Positions 51,990 through 60,242 of a DNA stretch of 64,000 nucleotides are shown piece by piece. Every line of letters starts with the position of its first letter. Position 1 is the stretch's first letter. Both the position numbers and the translations under genes were made by a program. The notes beneath the pieces were generated by a model, which was given only the letters and a program-made list of their open reading frames with translations, searched no databases and was not told the origin of the DNA. This DNA comes from Paenibacillus rhizovicinus (lineage in GTDB: Bacteria; Bacillota; Bacilli; Paenibacillales; Paenibacillaceae), in assembly GCF_010365285.1 (NCBI RefSeq), contig NZ_CP048286.1, positions 978,001 through 1,042,000 of the forward strand, read 5' to 3'.

Positions 51990-52794
51990 TCCGATGCAGC
52001 TGCGCTTCCGTCAACAATCGGAGCGGCAGCCGCGAAGTCCCGAAACCGCAGCTGACGAACAGCTGCGGTTTCGTTGTTTTGCCGGGCAACTGAAACCAGC
52101 CTCTCCAGTAACCGGATGCATCTTCGCCTTTCCATAGAGGCCCGGTCAACGGCAGCGCGATCTGCCCCCCATGCGTATGACCCGAAAGAATAAGATCGAT
52201 ATATTCATCGCCTTTCAGCCGCTGCACGATAATAGGGTCATGCGCGAGGAGAATCGTGAAAAGCTTGCCGCGCCCATCCTCCATCTCGGCAAGCGCCAGC
52301 TCCGGTTTATCGTGGAAGGTCCGCGGATCGTCGACGCCCGCCAGCCGAATTCGACTGCCGCCTCGTTTCTCCAATACGACGGACTCGTTCGCCAGCAACC
52401 TGACACGCTCCTCTTCGAGCAACACCTCGTAAGGCCGGATATCTTCATCATAATCATGATTGCCGTGAACCATGTACACGGGGGCGATTTGCCTCAGCCG
52501 CCTGATGTTCTCCCGGGTGCGCAAGGCAGGAACCGACTTCTCGCGCAAATCCCCGCCGATCAGCACCAGTTCTGCGCCTCCGGCCGCTTTGACGGCGTCG
52601 ATCACTGTCATCGGAATTAACCGCCGATGCACGTCGCTGATGAACAAGAGCGACGTGCCGTCGAAACCAGCCGGAAGCCTTTCGAGCACAACGGTCTGCT
52701 CATCCAGACGATAGCGGTAAGATAGAATCATCATATAACCCAGTAACGAGACGGCTGCCGCCGCGATCACGACGACAACCCACGCGATCCACAT
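51931..52794 (-). CDS. Membrane-anchored metallophosphoesterase (YpbG-like)
   Basis: 287 residues from MWIAWVVVVIAAAAVSLLGY (start 52794; GGGAGGTCGAGG upstream; frame runs to 52818). One N-terminal helix. Calcineurin-like motifs: FISDVHRR (D-x-H), LVLIGGDLRE (GD), VHGNHDYDED (GNHD), ILLAHDP and LSGHTHGGQIALP (GHxH). The C-terminal FVSCGFGTSRLPLRLL is encoded by the bases that form the deacetylase terminator on the other strand. B. subtilis ypbG has a similar neighbourhood. Substrate unknown. Confidence 0.92.
   Translation of the reverse strand: MWIAWVVVVIAAAAVSLLGYMMILSYRYRLDEQTVVLERLPAGFDGTSLLFISDVHRRLIPMTVIDAVKAAGGAELVLIGGDLREKSVPALRTRENIRRLRQIAPVYMVHGNHDYDEDIRPYEVLLEEERVRLLANESVVLEKRGGSRIRLAGVDDPRTFHDKPELALAEMEDGRGKLFTILLAHDPIIVQRLKGDEYIDLILSGHTHGGQIALPLTGPLWKGEDASGYWRGWFQLPGKTTKPQLFVSCGFGTSRLPLRLLTEAQLHRIILRTPPSDGARDRSLPDR
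52041..52080 (+). terminator. Terminator of the deacetylase gene inside the opposite coding sequence
   Basis: Perfect 13-bp stem CGAAACCGCAGCT-GACGAAC-AGCTGCGGTTTCG (52041-52053, 52061-52073) followed by TTGTTTTG on the plus strand, 52 bases after the deacetylase stop. Confidence 0.88.
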
Positions 52795-52822
52795 CGGACC
52801 TCGACCTCCCTTGGACAAACCG

Positions 52823-53086
52823 CTAGTCGTTCATCCCATATTCATATTGTCTTCCCCACCACAATAAGCCGATCAGCAGCGCAATGAACAAAACGATCAG
52901 AATCCTGTAGAACCATCTGGACATCTGTTGTCGGTTGGACGGATGCGTCCGTCCTCTTGGCGGCAGCTGCCCTGCTTCTTCGTTCGTTTCCAGTCCCCAT
53001 TCCGCTTCAAGCGCAGCTGCGCTCTCGTCCACGGTCAAAACTTGCGATGCGTCTTTCTTCCTGCTGAATTTCTGAACTCTGCTCAT
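52823..53086 (-). CDS. Small tail-anchored protein, unknown
   Basis: 87 residues, start after CGGAGGGAAGA. Basic N-terminus (RVQKFSRKKD), acidic middle, one C-terminal membrane helix (WFYRILIVLFIALLIGLLWW) and a short tail. Layout resembles the start of Bacillus YpbE without its LysM domain, which is only a guess from synteny. Overlaps the CPBP gene by 4 bases. Confidence 0.72.
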   Translation of the reverse strand: MSRVQKFSRKKDASQVLTVDESAAALEAEWGLETNEEAGQLPPRGRTHPSNRQQMSRWFYRILIVLFIALLIGLLWWGRQYEYGMND

Positions 53087-53676
53087 TCTTCCCTCCGAAA
53101 ACGGATGACCAGCCCCATGACCAAATCAATAATGAAATGCGCGAGAATGGGTGCCAACAGCGTGCCGGTCTTCATATAAATCCAGCCGAGCGCGTAACTG
53201 ATGCAGAATACGAGTCCCGTTGGAATCCAGTGCTTTAAATATCGGACATGTATGGTCGCAAATATAATAGATGTCCAATAAGGTCCAATATGATATTGTA
53301 CGGCTCCCCGGAACAGCGTTTCTTCGCAAATCGCCACGACCAGCGACAGCACGGCGATATGCCAGATCGGCCGATGACGGAAAATCCGATCGTTGACGCC
53401 TCCGTCGTCGCTCGCCTCGTCCGGCACGATTCGCGCGGCTAATAGATCGAGGACGATGACTGCGGCAGCCAATCCGACGCCCCAATAAATGAAGTGCATG
53501 CTGTCTCCGGGCTTAAATAAATTAAATGGATTGCGCCCCTGAAATAATAGCCAAATAAAACCGATAACAAGAGTAATCGCTTGCGTCGCGTACAAATTAA
53601 TGAGCAGCATCCGATCATCGATGTCTTCGAGGCGCGTCGTTCTTAGCTTGATTTTGCGAATGTCGAATTTTTTCAT
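53083..53676 (-). CDS. CPBP-family intramembrane metalloprotease
   Basis: 197 residues, several membrane helices. EETLFRG (about 119-125) is the catalytic EExxxR motif; FATIHVRYLKHW and LAHFIID supply the later conserved His residues. Abi/CAAX-type family; in Firmicutes members act in signalling or bacteriocin self-protection. B. subtilis ypbD lies near gudB, which fits. Substrate unknown. Confidence 0.9.
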   Translation of the reverse strand: MKKFDIRKIKLRTTRLEDIDDRMLLINLYATQAITLVIGFIWLLFQGRNPFNLFKPGDSMHFIYWGVGLAAAVIVLDLLAARIVPDEASDDGGVNDRIFRHRPIWHIAVLSLVVAICEETLFRGAVQYHIGPYWTSIIFATIHVRYLKHWIPTGLVFCISYALGWIYMKTGTLLAPILAHFIIDLVMGLVIRFRREE

Positions 53677-53787
53677 GTCCTGCTCCTGCCATGGAAGGTT
53701 TATATTTCCTTTTCAAAGGTTTTATCCTATACTTATAGGACATTCGGGTTGAAAACTTTGTCGAAATACAGTATGAAGGGGATTAAC

Positions 53788-54714
53788 ATGGAGAAACGTT
53801 TAACTCGCACCGAAATGCTCTTTAGTCTTGGCTTCCTTTTCATGCTCGTTTTCTCGGTTGGCGCTTTTTTCTATGGCGTCAAAGTCGGTTCCGACCGGAC
53901 GGAAGCAAATTTTGTCCAAAATACCAAACATCTCAGCAGCAGCAATAAAGGCGTTGCCGCCGCTTATCAGCAGCAGGATCTCGTATCCTTCTATCATACC
54001 GTATTTTTGCCTTACCGTGAATTTCAAAACGAATGGATCGACGTCATCCGGAAATTGCCGTCCGGACAATTGGACGATATCGGCTCGTCTCTGAAGGAGC
54101 TGTCCGGCTTAGCTAAGAAAACCTACGATGAAACCCAACATTCCACGGTGTCGAAGAGCTCTCCGCTTCTGGAGTCCGCGCAGCTTCAACTTCTCAAGAG
54201 CTTGCGCATGTTTACGGAAGCCGCGCAGCGCGGAGCGGGTTCGTCGAAAGATATGAAATCGAACGAATTGTACAAAGCGCTGATGAAAGACGCCTACTAC
54301 GCAGACGGCGTGAAATTCGCCCTAGGCGGACAGAAGGACTATTATGCCGCAATGCTGAAGTGGAGCGCATCCGTCAATCCAAACATCCCGGAAGACTACG
54401 AGAAATCGACAGATGTCAGCATCGCGCAATGGAAATTGCTTAAGCTTACCGTCAAGAATAAAGTGGCCGCGGATCAGCTCAATGCACGCAAGACGCTTGC
54501 TTCCTTCTATCCGCAAGACTTGACTTCCCGGGTAGACGAGTTCATCGGTTCCGGACAAGCCGCTTCCATGAAAATGCGAACCGTCGACTCCGTCATCGAC
54601 TTGCTCGTCAAAACCGAAGCCGTCCGAGCCGGCGATTTCAGCACCAGCAAGGACGAGCTTTATAGCAAAGAGCTGCTGCCGCAGCTGCCGTTCTTCTATC
54701 CGGTGAATGAATAA
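53788..54714 (+). CDS. Membrane-anchored protein of unknown function
   Basis: 308 residues from MEKRLTRTEMLFSLGFLFML (start 53788; AAGGGGATTAAC upstream; earlier Mets at 53749 and 53773 lack a site). One N-terminal helix (LFSLGFLFMLVFSVGAFFYG, about 11-30); the rest is soluble, mainly helical, probably outside. No known catalytic motif. Divergent from the CPBP gene. Confidence 0.82.
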   Translation: MEKRLTRTEMLFSLGFLFMLVFSVGAFFYGVKVGSDRTEANFVQNTKHLSSSNKGVAAAYQQQDLVSFYHTVFLPYREFQNEWIDVIRKLPSGQLDDIGSSLKELSGLAKKTYDETQHSTVSKSSPLLESAQLQLLKSLRMFTEAAQRGAGSSKDMKSNELYKALMKDAYYADGVKFALGGQKDYYAAMLKWSASVNPNIPEDYEKSTDVSIAQWKLLKLTVKNKVAADQLNARKTLASFYPQDLTSRVDEFIGSGQAASMKMRTVDSVIDLLVKTEAVRAGDFSTSKDELYSKELLPQLPFFYPVNE

Positions 54715-54727
54715 TCAAGATGAATAA

Positions 54728-55054
54728 TTAGTCATATTGGAAACCATCGAAATGGGATACCGCCGCCATTCCGCCGACTACGTTGGCCAGGCTGCCGTAT
54801 CCTTTTTCATTTAAATACCGGCAAACCGCCTGACTGCGGACGCCATGCGCGCAGATGATGTAGACCGGTCGGTCCATGGGAACCTGTTCCCATGTCTCTT
54901 GGAATGACGAAAGCGGCAATAGCGTACTTCCATTAAGATGATAGTAATCCCATTCTTCTTGCTCGCGCACATCTATGATTAGAGCCGGATCGAGTCCTTC
55001 CTCGTGCAGCATTTTCCAAAATATATCCGGTTGTATCTGATTCCATCGTTCCAT
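54728..55054 (-). CDS. Single-domain rhodanese
   Basis: 108 residues from MERWNQIQPDIFWKML (start 55054; TGGGAGGTATT upstream). IIDVREQEEWDYYHLNGSTL is the substrate-domain motif, and YIICAHGVRSQAVCRYL holds the catalytic loop with Cys (CAHGVRS). Carries sulfane sulfur to an acceptor. Convergent with the gene before it, 13 bases apart, with no clear terminator between. Confidence 0.92.
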   Translation of the reverse strand: MERWNQIQPDIFWKMLHEEGLDPALIIDVREQEEWDYYHLNGSTLLPLSSFQETWEQVPMDRPVYIICAHGVRSQAVCRYLNEKGYGSLANVVGGMAAVSHFDGFQYD

Positions 55055-55218
55055 TATAATACCTCCCATTTACGGACGATCATATCGAATTTTTCACGTT
55101 TGAGCAAGGCGGGACGGCTGCCGCCGCCCTTTGGCGGCCTGTAACCGTCTCCATCCGAGTATGTCTCAGGGCGTTATAATCTGAATATTGATAATACTTA
55201 AATTCCAAGCTTAAAGCA

Positions 55219-55246
55219 TTGCATTTATAGTTGCTCTTGCTATAAA
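55219..55246 (+). promoter_or_regulatory. Probable serA promoter
   Basis: TTGCAT (55219-55224), 16-base spacer, TATAAA (55241-55246). Predicts a leader of about 170 bases before serA. Confidence 0.6.
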
Positions 55247-55323
55247 ATAGAAAGCATTAATGTAGACCGTATTTGCGCTTCATCTGGATTCAAACATAGC
55301 TTTGATGTGTGATCGCGTGAATA

Positions 55324-55370
55324 GACTCTCGACTATGGCGCTGCGCTGTGCGGCGGGATGGTCGAGGGTC
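55324..55370 (+). other. Hairpin in the serA leader
   Basis: GACTCTCGAC (55324-55333) and GTCGAGGGTC (55361-55370) pair over 10 bases including one G-U; GC-rich loop; followed by TTTCACTTCT. Could be a partial attenuator. The rest of 55055-55422 shows no gene and no T-box consensus. Confidence 0.55.
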
Positions 55371-55422
55371 TTTCACTTCTACTATACACCCCATCATACA
55401 AACGCTCAGGAGGCAATCCAAC

Positions 55423-57012
55423 ATGTTTAAAGTATTGGTCTCAGATCCAATCAGCGATTTAGGCATTCAGAAGCTCGTGGATGCGGAGGACGTCGCAGTC
55501 GACAAAAAGCCAGGTCTTAGCGAGGACGAGCTCGTTGCTATTATCGGTGAATACGATGCACTGCTCGTTCGCAGCCAAACCCGCGTCACCGCCCGCATCA
55601 TGGATGCAGGCAAATCGCTGAAAGTCGTTGGACGCGCAGGTGTCGGCGTCGATAACATTGATTTGGAAGCAGCCACCCAACGCGGCATTATCGTCATTAA
55701 TGCGCCGGACGGCAACACGATCACGACTTGCGAGCATACCTTTGCCATGATGATGGCCGTTGCTCGTCACATTCCGCAAGCGTACTTGAAAACAGTCGGC
55801 GGCGAATGGGATCGCAAATCGTTCCTTGGCGTCGAGCTGCGCGGCAAAGTGCTTGGCGTAATGGGCATGGGCCGTATCGGCAGTGAAGTGGCGAAGCGCG
55901 CAAAAGCGTTCGGCATGGAAATTTGGGGCTATGACCCATTCCTGACGGAAGAACGCGCCGAGAAGATGGGCGTTCGCCTGTCCAGCGTCGACGACATCGT
56001 ACGCAACGCGGACTTCATGACTGTTCATACGCCTTTGACGCCTGAAACGCGCCATATGATTTCCCGTCCTCAATTCGAAGTGATGAAGAAAGGCATGCGA
56101 ATCGTCAACTGCGCACGCGGCGGCATCATCGATGAGCTTGCCCTTGTGGAAGCAGCCGATCAAGGCATCGTTGCCGGCGCAGCGTTCGACGTATTCGAAG
56201 TCGAGCCTCCCGCAGCGGATCACCCTTTCCTGAAGCATCCGAAAATCATCGTTACTCCGCATCTTGGCGCATCCACGGTAGAAGCGCAAGAGAACGTAGC
56301 GATCGACGTTTCCGAGCAAGTGTTGAACATTCTTCGCGATAAACCATTTATGAACGCAGTGAACATGCCTCCGATTCCGGCAAACGTACTGAACATCCTG
56401 CAACCGTACTTCTCGCTCGGCGAGAAGCTCGGAAGCTTCGTATCGCAGCTGACGGAAGGCGCGATCGAAGAAATCTCGGTCAGCTATGCCGGCGATTTGG
56501 CTGAAGTCGATACGCAGCCGCTCACGCGTTATATCGTTCGCGGCGTGCTTTCCCACCACTTGGGCGCGGAACAAGTCAACGTTGTCAACTCGATGCACCT
56601 GGCCAAAGAACGTCTGGTCAACATCGTCGTGAACAATCAGCATGCAGCCCGCGACTTTACGAATTCCATTACGGTCGTGCTTCGTTCCAAAGTAGCGACA
56701 CGCCAAGTAACGGGTACAATGCTGACAGGATACGGTCCGCGTATCGTTCAGATCGATCGTTTCACTGTCGACGTCGCGCCGGAAGGCAATCTGATCCTGA
56801 TCTCGCACAACGACAAGCCGGGCATCATCGGCAGCGTCGGCACACTGCTTGGCAACAGCGGCGTCAACATCGCCGCCATGCAAGTTGGACGCGAGCTTCA
56901 AGGCGGAGCAGCTATCATGGTATTGACTGTGGATAAGGCGGTATCCAAAGAAGTAATCACCGAACTGGTGAAACTGTCCGAAATCAACAAAGCCAAAGAA
57001 ATTACGCTTTAA
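55423..57012 (+). CDS. serA: D-3-phosphoglycerate dehydrogenase
   Basis: 529 residues from MFKVLVSDPISDLGI (start 55423; CAGGAGGCA upstream; frame opens at 55348). Catalytic domain with NAD site GKVLGVMGMGRIGSEVA (about 144-160), NCARGGIIDE and the catalytic His in TPHLGASTVEAQ; then the allosteric intervening domain and C-terminal ACT domain (NLILISHNDKPGIIGSVG). First step of serine synthesis. Long form with ACT domain, so serine feedback is possible. Confidence 0.97.
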   Translation: MFKVLVSDPISDLGIQKLVDAEDVAVDKKPGLSEDELVAIIGEYDALLVRSQTRVTARIMDAGKSLKVVGRAGVGVDNIDLEAATQRGIIVINAPDGNTITTCEHTFAMMMAVARHIPQAYLKTVGGEWDRKSFLGVELRGKVLGVMGMGRIGSEVAKRAKAFGMEIWGYDPFLTEERAEKMGVRLSSVDDIVRNADFMTVHTPLTPETRHMISRPQFEVMKKGMRIVNCARGGIIDELALVEAADQGIVAGAAFDVFEVEPPAADHPFLKHPKIIVTPHLGASTVEAQENVAIDVSEQVLNILRDKPFMNAVNMPPIPANVLNILQPYFSLGEKLGSFVSQLTEGAIEEISVSYAGDLAEVDTQPLTRYIVRGVLSHHLGAEQVNVVNSMHLAKERLVNIVVNNQHAARDFTNSITVVLRSKVATRQVTGTMLTGYGPRIVQIDRFTVDVAPEGNLILISHNDKPGIIGSVGTLLGNSGVNIAAMQVGRELQGGAAIMVLTVDKAVSKEVITELVKLSEINKAKEITL

Positions 57013-57045
57013 TCGTCATACACCGATTGCAGCTAATGATCAGAC

Positions 57046-57084
57046 AAAGAGCGCCGTTCCTTTCGGGGAACGGCGCTCTTTTTA
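57046..57084 (+). terminator. Terminator after serA
   Basis: AAAGAGCGCCGTTCC-TTTCGG-GGAACGGCGCTCTTT followed by TTAT: 15-bp perfect stem. Confidence 0.95.
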
Positions 57085-57189
57085 TCCCTTTTCGGCGTTT
57101 ACGGAAAGAAAATGTTTCACGACCAACAAGATTTGTCTACTTCCTTCAACAAGATGTGACTTTCTGTCGCTCCTTCTCCGACATAAGAA

Positions 57190-57216
57190 GAGGCGTCCCG
57201 CAGTGCGGGACGCCTC
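57190..57216. repeat. Left copy of the 27-bp target duplication of the IS
   Basis: Palindrome beginning GAGGCGTCCCGCA and ending TGCGGGACGCCTC, identical to 58770-58796. Preceded by ATAAGAA. Confidence 0.9.
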
Positions 57217-57324
57217 AGGCTGTCGAGAAAGTCTCGACAGCCTTCACTTTGCCCAATTAATTTAATACGACACCGCGTTAATATGTTATAATATAAGTAA
57301 CATTTACGAACGGATGGTGCCGCG

Positions 57325-57897
57325 GTGCTACGATCGAACAAAGAAAAACAGCAGAATTACGAATTGGTTTCCATAGAAGATTTGGTACCTGCGGATCACA
57401 TGCTTCGCAAGATCGATAAATACATTGACTTCACCTTTATCGACGAGAAGGTTCGCCATCTCTATTCGCAAGACAATGGGCGTCCAGCTATCGATCCCCT
57501 TGTTCTCTTCAAGATGATCTTCTTAGGCTATTTCTACGGCATTCGTTCCGAACGTCAACTGGAACGCGAGGTCCAAACGAACTTGGCTTATCGCTGGTTT
57601 CTAGGATTGGGACTCACCGATCGTGTTCCGGACCACACCACGATCAGCTGGAATCGTCGTACGCGTTTCAAAGGTACCTCGGTTTTCCAGGACATCTTCG
57701 ATGAGATTGTGCTGCAAGCCATCTCGCATCGGATGGTTGGCGGTCGTATGCTCGTTTCCGATTCCACGCACGTAAAAGCCAATGCGAATAAACACAAATA
57801 CACCAAAGAGCAGGTTCAGCAAAACACGCGTGATTATCTGGACGAGTTAAATTCCGCGGTCGAATCTGACCGAAAAGCGCAAGGAAAAAAGCTCTAA
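57325..57897 (+). CDS. IS1182-family transposase, N-terminal frame
   Basis: 190 residues, GTG start. LRSNKEKQQNYELVSIEDLV and RPAIDPLVLFKMIFLGYFYG are typical of the IS1182/DUF772 N-terminal domain; LVSDSTHVKANANKHKY carries the first catalytic Asp. The frame ends at TAA 57895 directly after the heptamer A AAA AAG (57885-57891). A -1 shift there continues into the next frame without a stop. Either a programmed frameshift or a one-base loss in an A-run. Confidence 0.88.
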   Translation: MLRSNKEKQQNYELVSIEDLVPADHMLRKIDKYIDFTFIDEKVRHLYSQDNGRPAIDPLVLFKMIFLGYFYGIRSERQLEREVQTNLAYRWFLGLGLTDRVPDHTTISWNRRTRFKGTSVFQDIFDEIVLQAISHRMVGGRMLVSDSTHVKANANKHKYTKEQVQQNTRDYLDELNSAVESDRKAQGKKL

Positions 57898-57911
57898 AAC
57901 CACGAGAGGAG

Positions 57912-58685
57912 GTGAATGAAGACAAGGAAGTGAAGGTCAGTACAACCGACCCGGACAGCGGTTATATGTTTCGAGAAGGCAAGCCGGAAGGCTTCTTCTA
58001 TCTGGACCACCGCACCGTCGATGCGAAACACAACCTCATTACCGATGTCTTCGTCACCGCAGGCAATGTGCATGATTCCGTGCCGTATCTCTCACGCTTG
58101 GACCGCCAACGTAACCGATTTGGTTTTGCCGTAGAAGCTGTCGCACTTGATTCTGGTTATATGACAACGCCGATTTGCAAGGGACTTGAAGACCGTAACA
58201 TTTTCGGCGTCATTGCGCACCGAAGATTTCAACCAACACAGGGTCTGATTCCAAAGTGGAAGTTTACCTATGATGCAGAGCGAAACGTTTACGTATGCCC
58301 ACAGCAGCAAGAGCTGCCCTACCGAACCACGGACCGTGAAGGTTACCGGCACTATGCTTCAAACCCGAAACAGTGCGCATCCTGCCCGATGCTGGAGAAG
58401 TGCACACGATCCCACAACAAGCGAAAGATTGTGACCCGGCATATCTGGGAGGACAGCAAGGAGAAAGTACGTTTGAATCGCCTGAGCAAGTCGGGGAAAA
58501 AGTTGTACCGAAAACGAAAAGAAACAATTGAGCGAAGCTTCGCGGATGCTAAACAGCTCCACGGGTTTCGCTATTGCCGTTTGCGGGGGTTACATAACGT
58601 GATGGAACAAGCGTTGATGACCGCCGCCGTACAGAACATGAAGAAGATTGCCCTCCAACTAGAGAAGAGGGCTTCGGAGGGGTAA
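57912..58685 (+). CDS. IS1182-family transposase, C-terminal frame
   Basis: Frame open from about 57891 in the -1 frame of the preceding gene; the first GTG at 57912 overlaps AGGAGG and is poorly placed for independent initiation. STTDPDSGYMFREGKPEGF, VALDSGYMTTPICKGL (second catalytic Asp), the zinc-like Cys cluster CASCPMLEKC and ERSFADAKQLHGFRYCRLRG (catalytic Glu). Together the two frames carry the full DDE triad. Confidence 0.85.
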   Translation: MNEDKEVKVSTTDPDSGYMFREGKPEGFFYLDHRTVDAKHNLITDVFVTAGNVHDSVPYLSRLDRQRNRFGFAVEAVALDSGYMTTPICKGLEDRNIFGVIAHRRFQPTQGLIPKWKFTYDAERNVYVCPQQQELPYRTTDREGYRHYASNPKQCASCPMLEKCTRSHNKRKIVTRHIWEDSKEKVRLNRLSKSGKKLYRKRKETIERSFADAKQLHGFRYCRLRGLHNVMEQALMTAAVQNMKKIALQLEKRASEG

Positions 58686-58769
58686 TACGCCCTCCGAAGC
58701 CCTGAAATTGAAAGAGAGATAAAAAAGAAACCCGCCGTTTTTAAAAAAACGTGGGTTTCTCTACACTCT

Positions 58770-58796
58770 GAGGCGTCCCGCAGTGCGGGACGCCTC
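58770..58796. repeat. Right copy of the 27-bp target duplication of the IS
   Basis: Identical to 57190-57216; followed by TTCTTAT. Joining the two flanks restores one 41-base perfect palindrome (20-bp arms), which looks like the original terminator hairpin after resE. Confidence 0.9.
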
Positions 58797-58817
58797 TTCT
58801 TATGAACGGAATCGTTA

Positions 58818-60242
58818 TTAGTGAACCGGATTGACCGGCAGAAGCACCGTGAAGACCGTACCTACGCCAACCGTGCTTTCGGCGCGAATTTGGCCGTGAT
58901 GCGACTCGATGATGTTCTTCACGATCGCTAGACCAAGCCCGGTGCCGCCCGATGAAGCGCCGCGCTTACGTGCTTTATCGGCCTTGTAAAACCGTTCGAA
59001 GATGTACGGAAGATCTTCGCCCGGAATCCCTTCGCCTTCATCCCTGACTTTAATCTCCACGAAAGCCTTCTGGTCGACAACCGTTTGACGCGCGCAAATC
59101 GCAATGCGCGCTTCCTGCGGCGTATGACGGATCGCGTTGCCTAGCAGGTTCGTTAACACTTGCTCCAAGCGGTCTTCGTCTGCCTCAGCAATCATGAGCG
59201 GATCGGAAGCCAGCTCGATATCCAATTGGATATTCTGTTCCTTCGCTAACCCTTGGAACTTGCGATGCACGCGTTTCAGCAGCATCGTCAAATCCATCGG
59301 CTCCAAGTTCATTTCCATATGTCCGGCTTCCATCCGTGCAAGGTCCAGCAAATCTTTCACCAAGCGTCCCATCCGAAGCGATTCTTCGTAGATGACTTGA
59401 GCGAGCTCCTTGCGTTCTTCCGGCGAAGCCGCGATATCGTCCAGCAGCGCTTCACTGTAGCCCTGCAGCATAGATAACGGCGTACGTATCTCATGCGATA
59501 CGTTCGCAACGAAATCCCGGCGAAGCTTCTCCAGCTTCGACTCCTCCGTTACGTTGCGCATAACGGCGACCGCACCGCGAACCGAATCGTTGGATTTGAG
59601 CGGTGCCATGACAACCGACCAGACGCCGCTTTGCACATGCACCTTGTCCGTCAGATCGCGGCCTTCCCGAAGCACTTTACGATAGAGGTCGAACATGGGA
59701 CCCGGTACCTGCGTCCGTACGCGGGACTCCTCCGTCCACTCCAGCTCCATCCAACGATCGATGAGCTGCTGGCCGTGCGGATTGGCCAGAATGACTTGGC
59801 CGGACGTGTCGAAGGTGACCACGGCATCCGCCATGCTGCGATGCACGCTGGCTAGATGCTCTTTCTCGTGATTCAAGTCGCGAATGAGCGTCTCCAGCTC
59901 GGAGGCCATGTTATTGAACGTATTCGCAAGATCGCCAATCTCGTCGGTGGATCGAATCGGCACGCGCGTGCGGTACTCCCCTTGCGAAATCAAATCCGCC
60001 GCTTTCTTCATCTGCAGCAGCGGCTGCGTGATTTTGGTGGACAGGAAGAACGCGAAGAACGTCGAGAGCAGAAACCCGATAATAGCCGTGTAGACGAAAA
60101 GCACCTTGACCGCATGGGAGTTCGAACTAAACGCGATATCTATATATTGCAGCAGGAACATGCCTAGAATGAGCAGCACGGCCGCCACGAGTGCAATGAT
60201 GGTGAGCCAAAGCTTGCCGACTACGCTGCGCCAAATAACCAC
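58818..60242 (-). CDS. resE: Sensor histidine kinase ResE-like
   Basis: 474 residues. Two membrane helices (about 11-34 and 47-68) separated by only about a dozen residues, HAMP (about 69-122), PAS (about 135-230), HisKA with FVANVSHEIRTPLSMLQGYSE (phospho-His), and HATPase with NLLGNAIRHTP, DEGEGIP, FERFYK and GGTGLGLAIV. Called ResE rather than WalK or PhoR because it follows resB-resC-resD. The external loop is far shorter than I recall for B. subtilis ResE (589 residues), so sensing is likely through PAS or HAMP. Confidence 0.88.
   Translation of the reverse strand: MVIWRSVVGKLWLTIIALVAAVLLILGMFLLQYIDIAFSSNSHAVKVLFVYTAIIGFLLSTFFAFFLSTKITQPLLQMKKAADLISQGEYRTRVPIRSTDEIGDLANTFNNMASELETLIRDLNHEKEHLASVHRSMADAVVTFDTSGQVILANPHGQQLIDRWMELEWTEESRVRTQVPGPMFDLYRKVLREGRDLTDKVHVQSGVWSVVMAPLKSNDSVRGAVAVMRNVTEESKLEKLRRDFVANVSHEIRTPLSMLQGYSEALLDDIAASPEERKELAQVIYEESLRMGRLVKDLLDLARMEAGHMEMNLEPMDLTMLLKRVHRKFQGLAKEQNIQLDIELASDPLMIAEADEDRLEQVLTNLLGNAIRHTPQEARIAICARQTVVDQKAFVEIKVRDEGEGIPGEDLPYIFERFYKADKARKRGASSGGTGLGLAIVKNIIESHHGQIRAESTVGVGTVFTVLLPVNPVH

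Larger units (their letters stand above)
57217..58769 (+). mobile_element. IS1182-like insertion sequence, 1553 bp
   Basis: Ends match imperfectly as inverted repeats: AGGCTGTCGAGAAAGTC at the left and AGAGTGTAGAGAAACCC (reverse complement of the right end), 12 of 17 the same. Each end carries a hairpin: GGCTGTCGAGA-AAG-TCTCGACAGCC on the left (57218 on) and AGAAACCC...GGGTTTCT on the right. Contains a DDE transposase split in two frames. A 14-bp hairpin AGGGCTTCGGAGGG/CCCTCCGAAGCCCT spans the transposase stop. Flanked by 27-bp identical palindromic repeats. Confidence 0.9.

Noticed and set aside
55459-56901. 480-codon minus-strand frame
   Set aside because: Antisense shadow of serA; no ribosome site.
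57306-57330. T-box-like sequence GGATGGTGCCGCGG before the transposase start
   Set aside because: Resembles the T-box GGGTGGTACCGCG, but lies inside the IS, lacks a specifier stem and any terminator before the gene.
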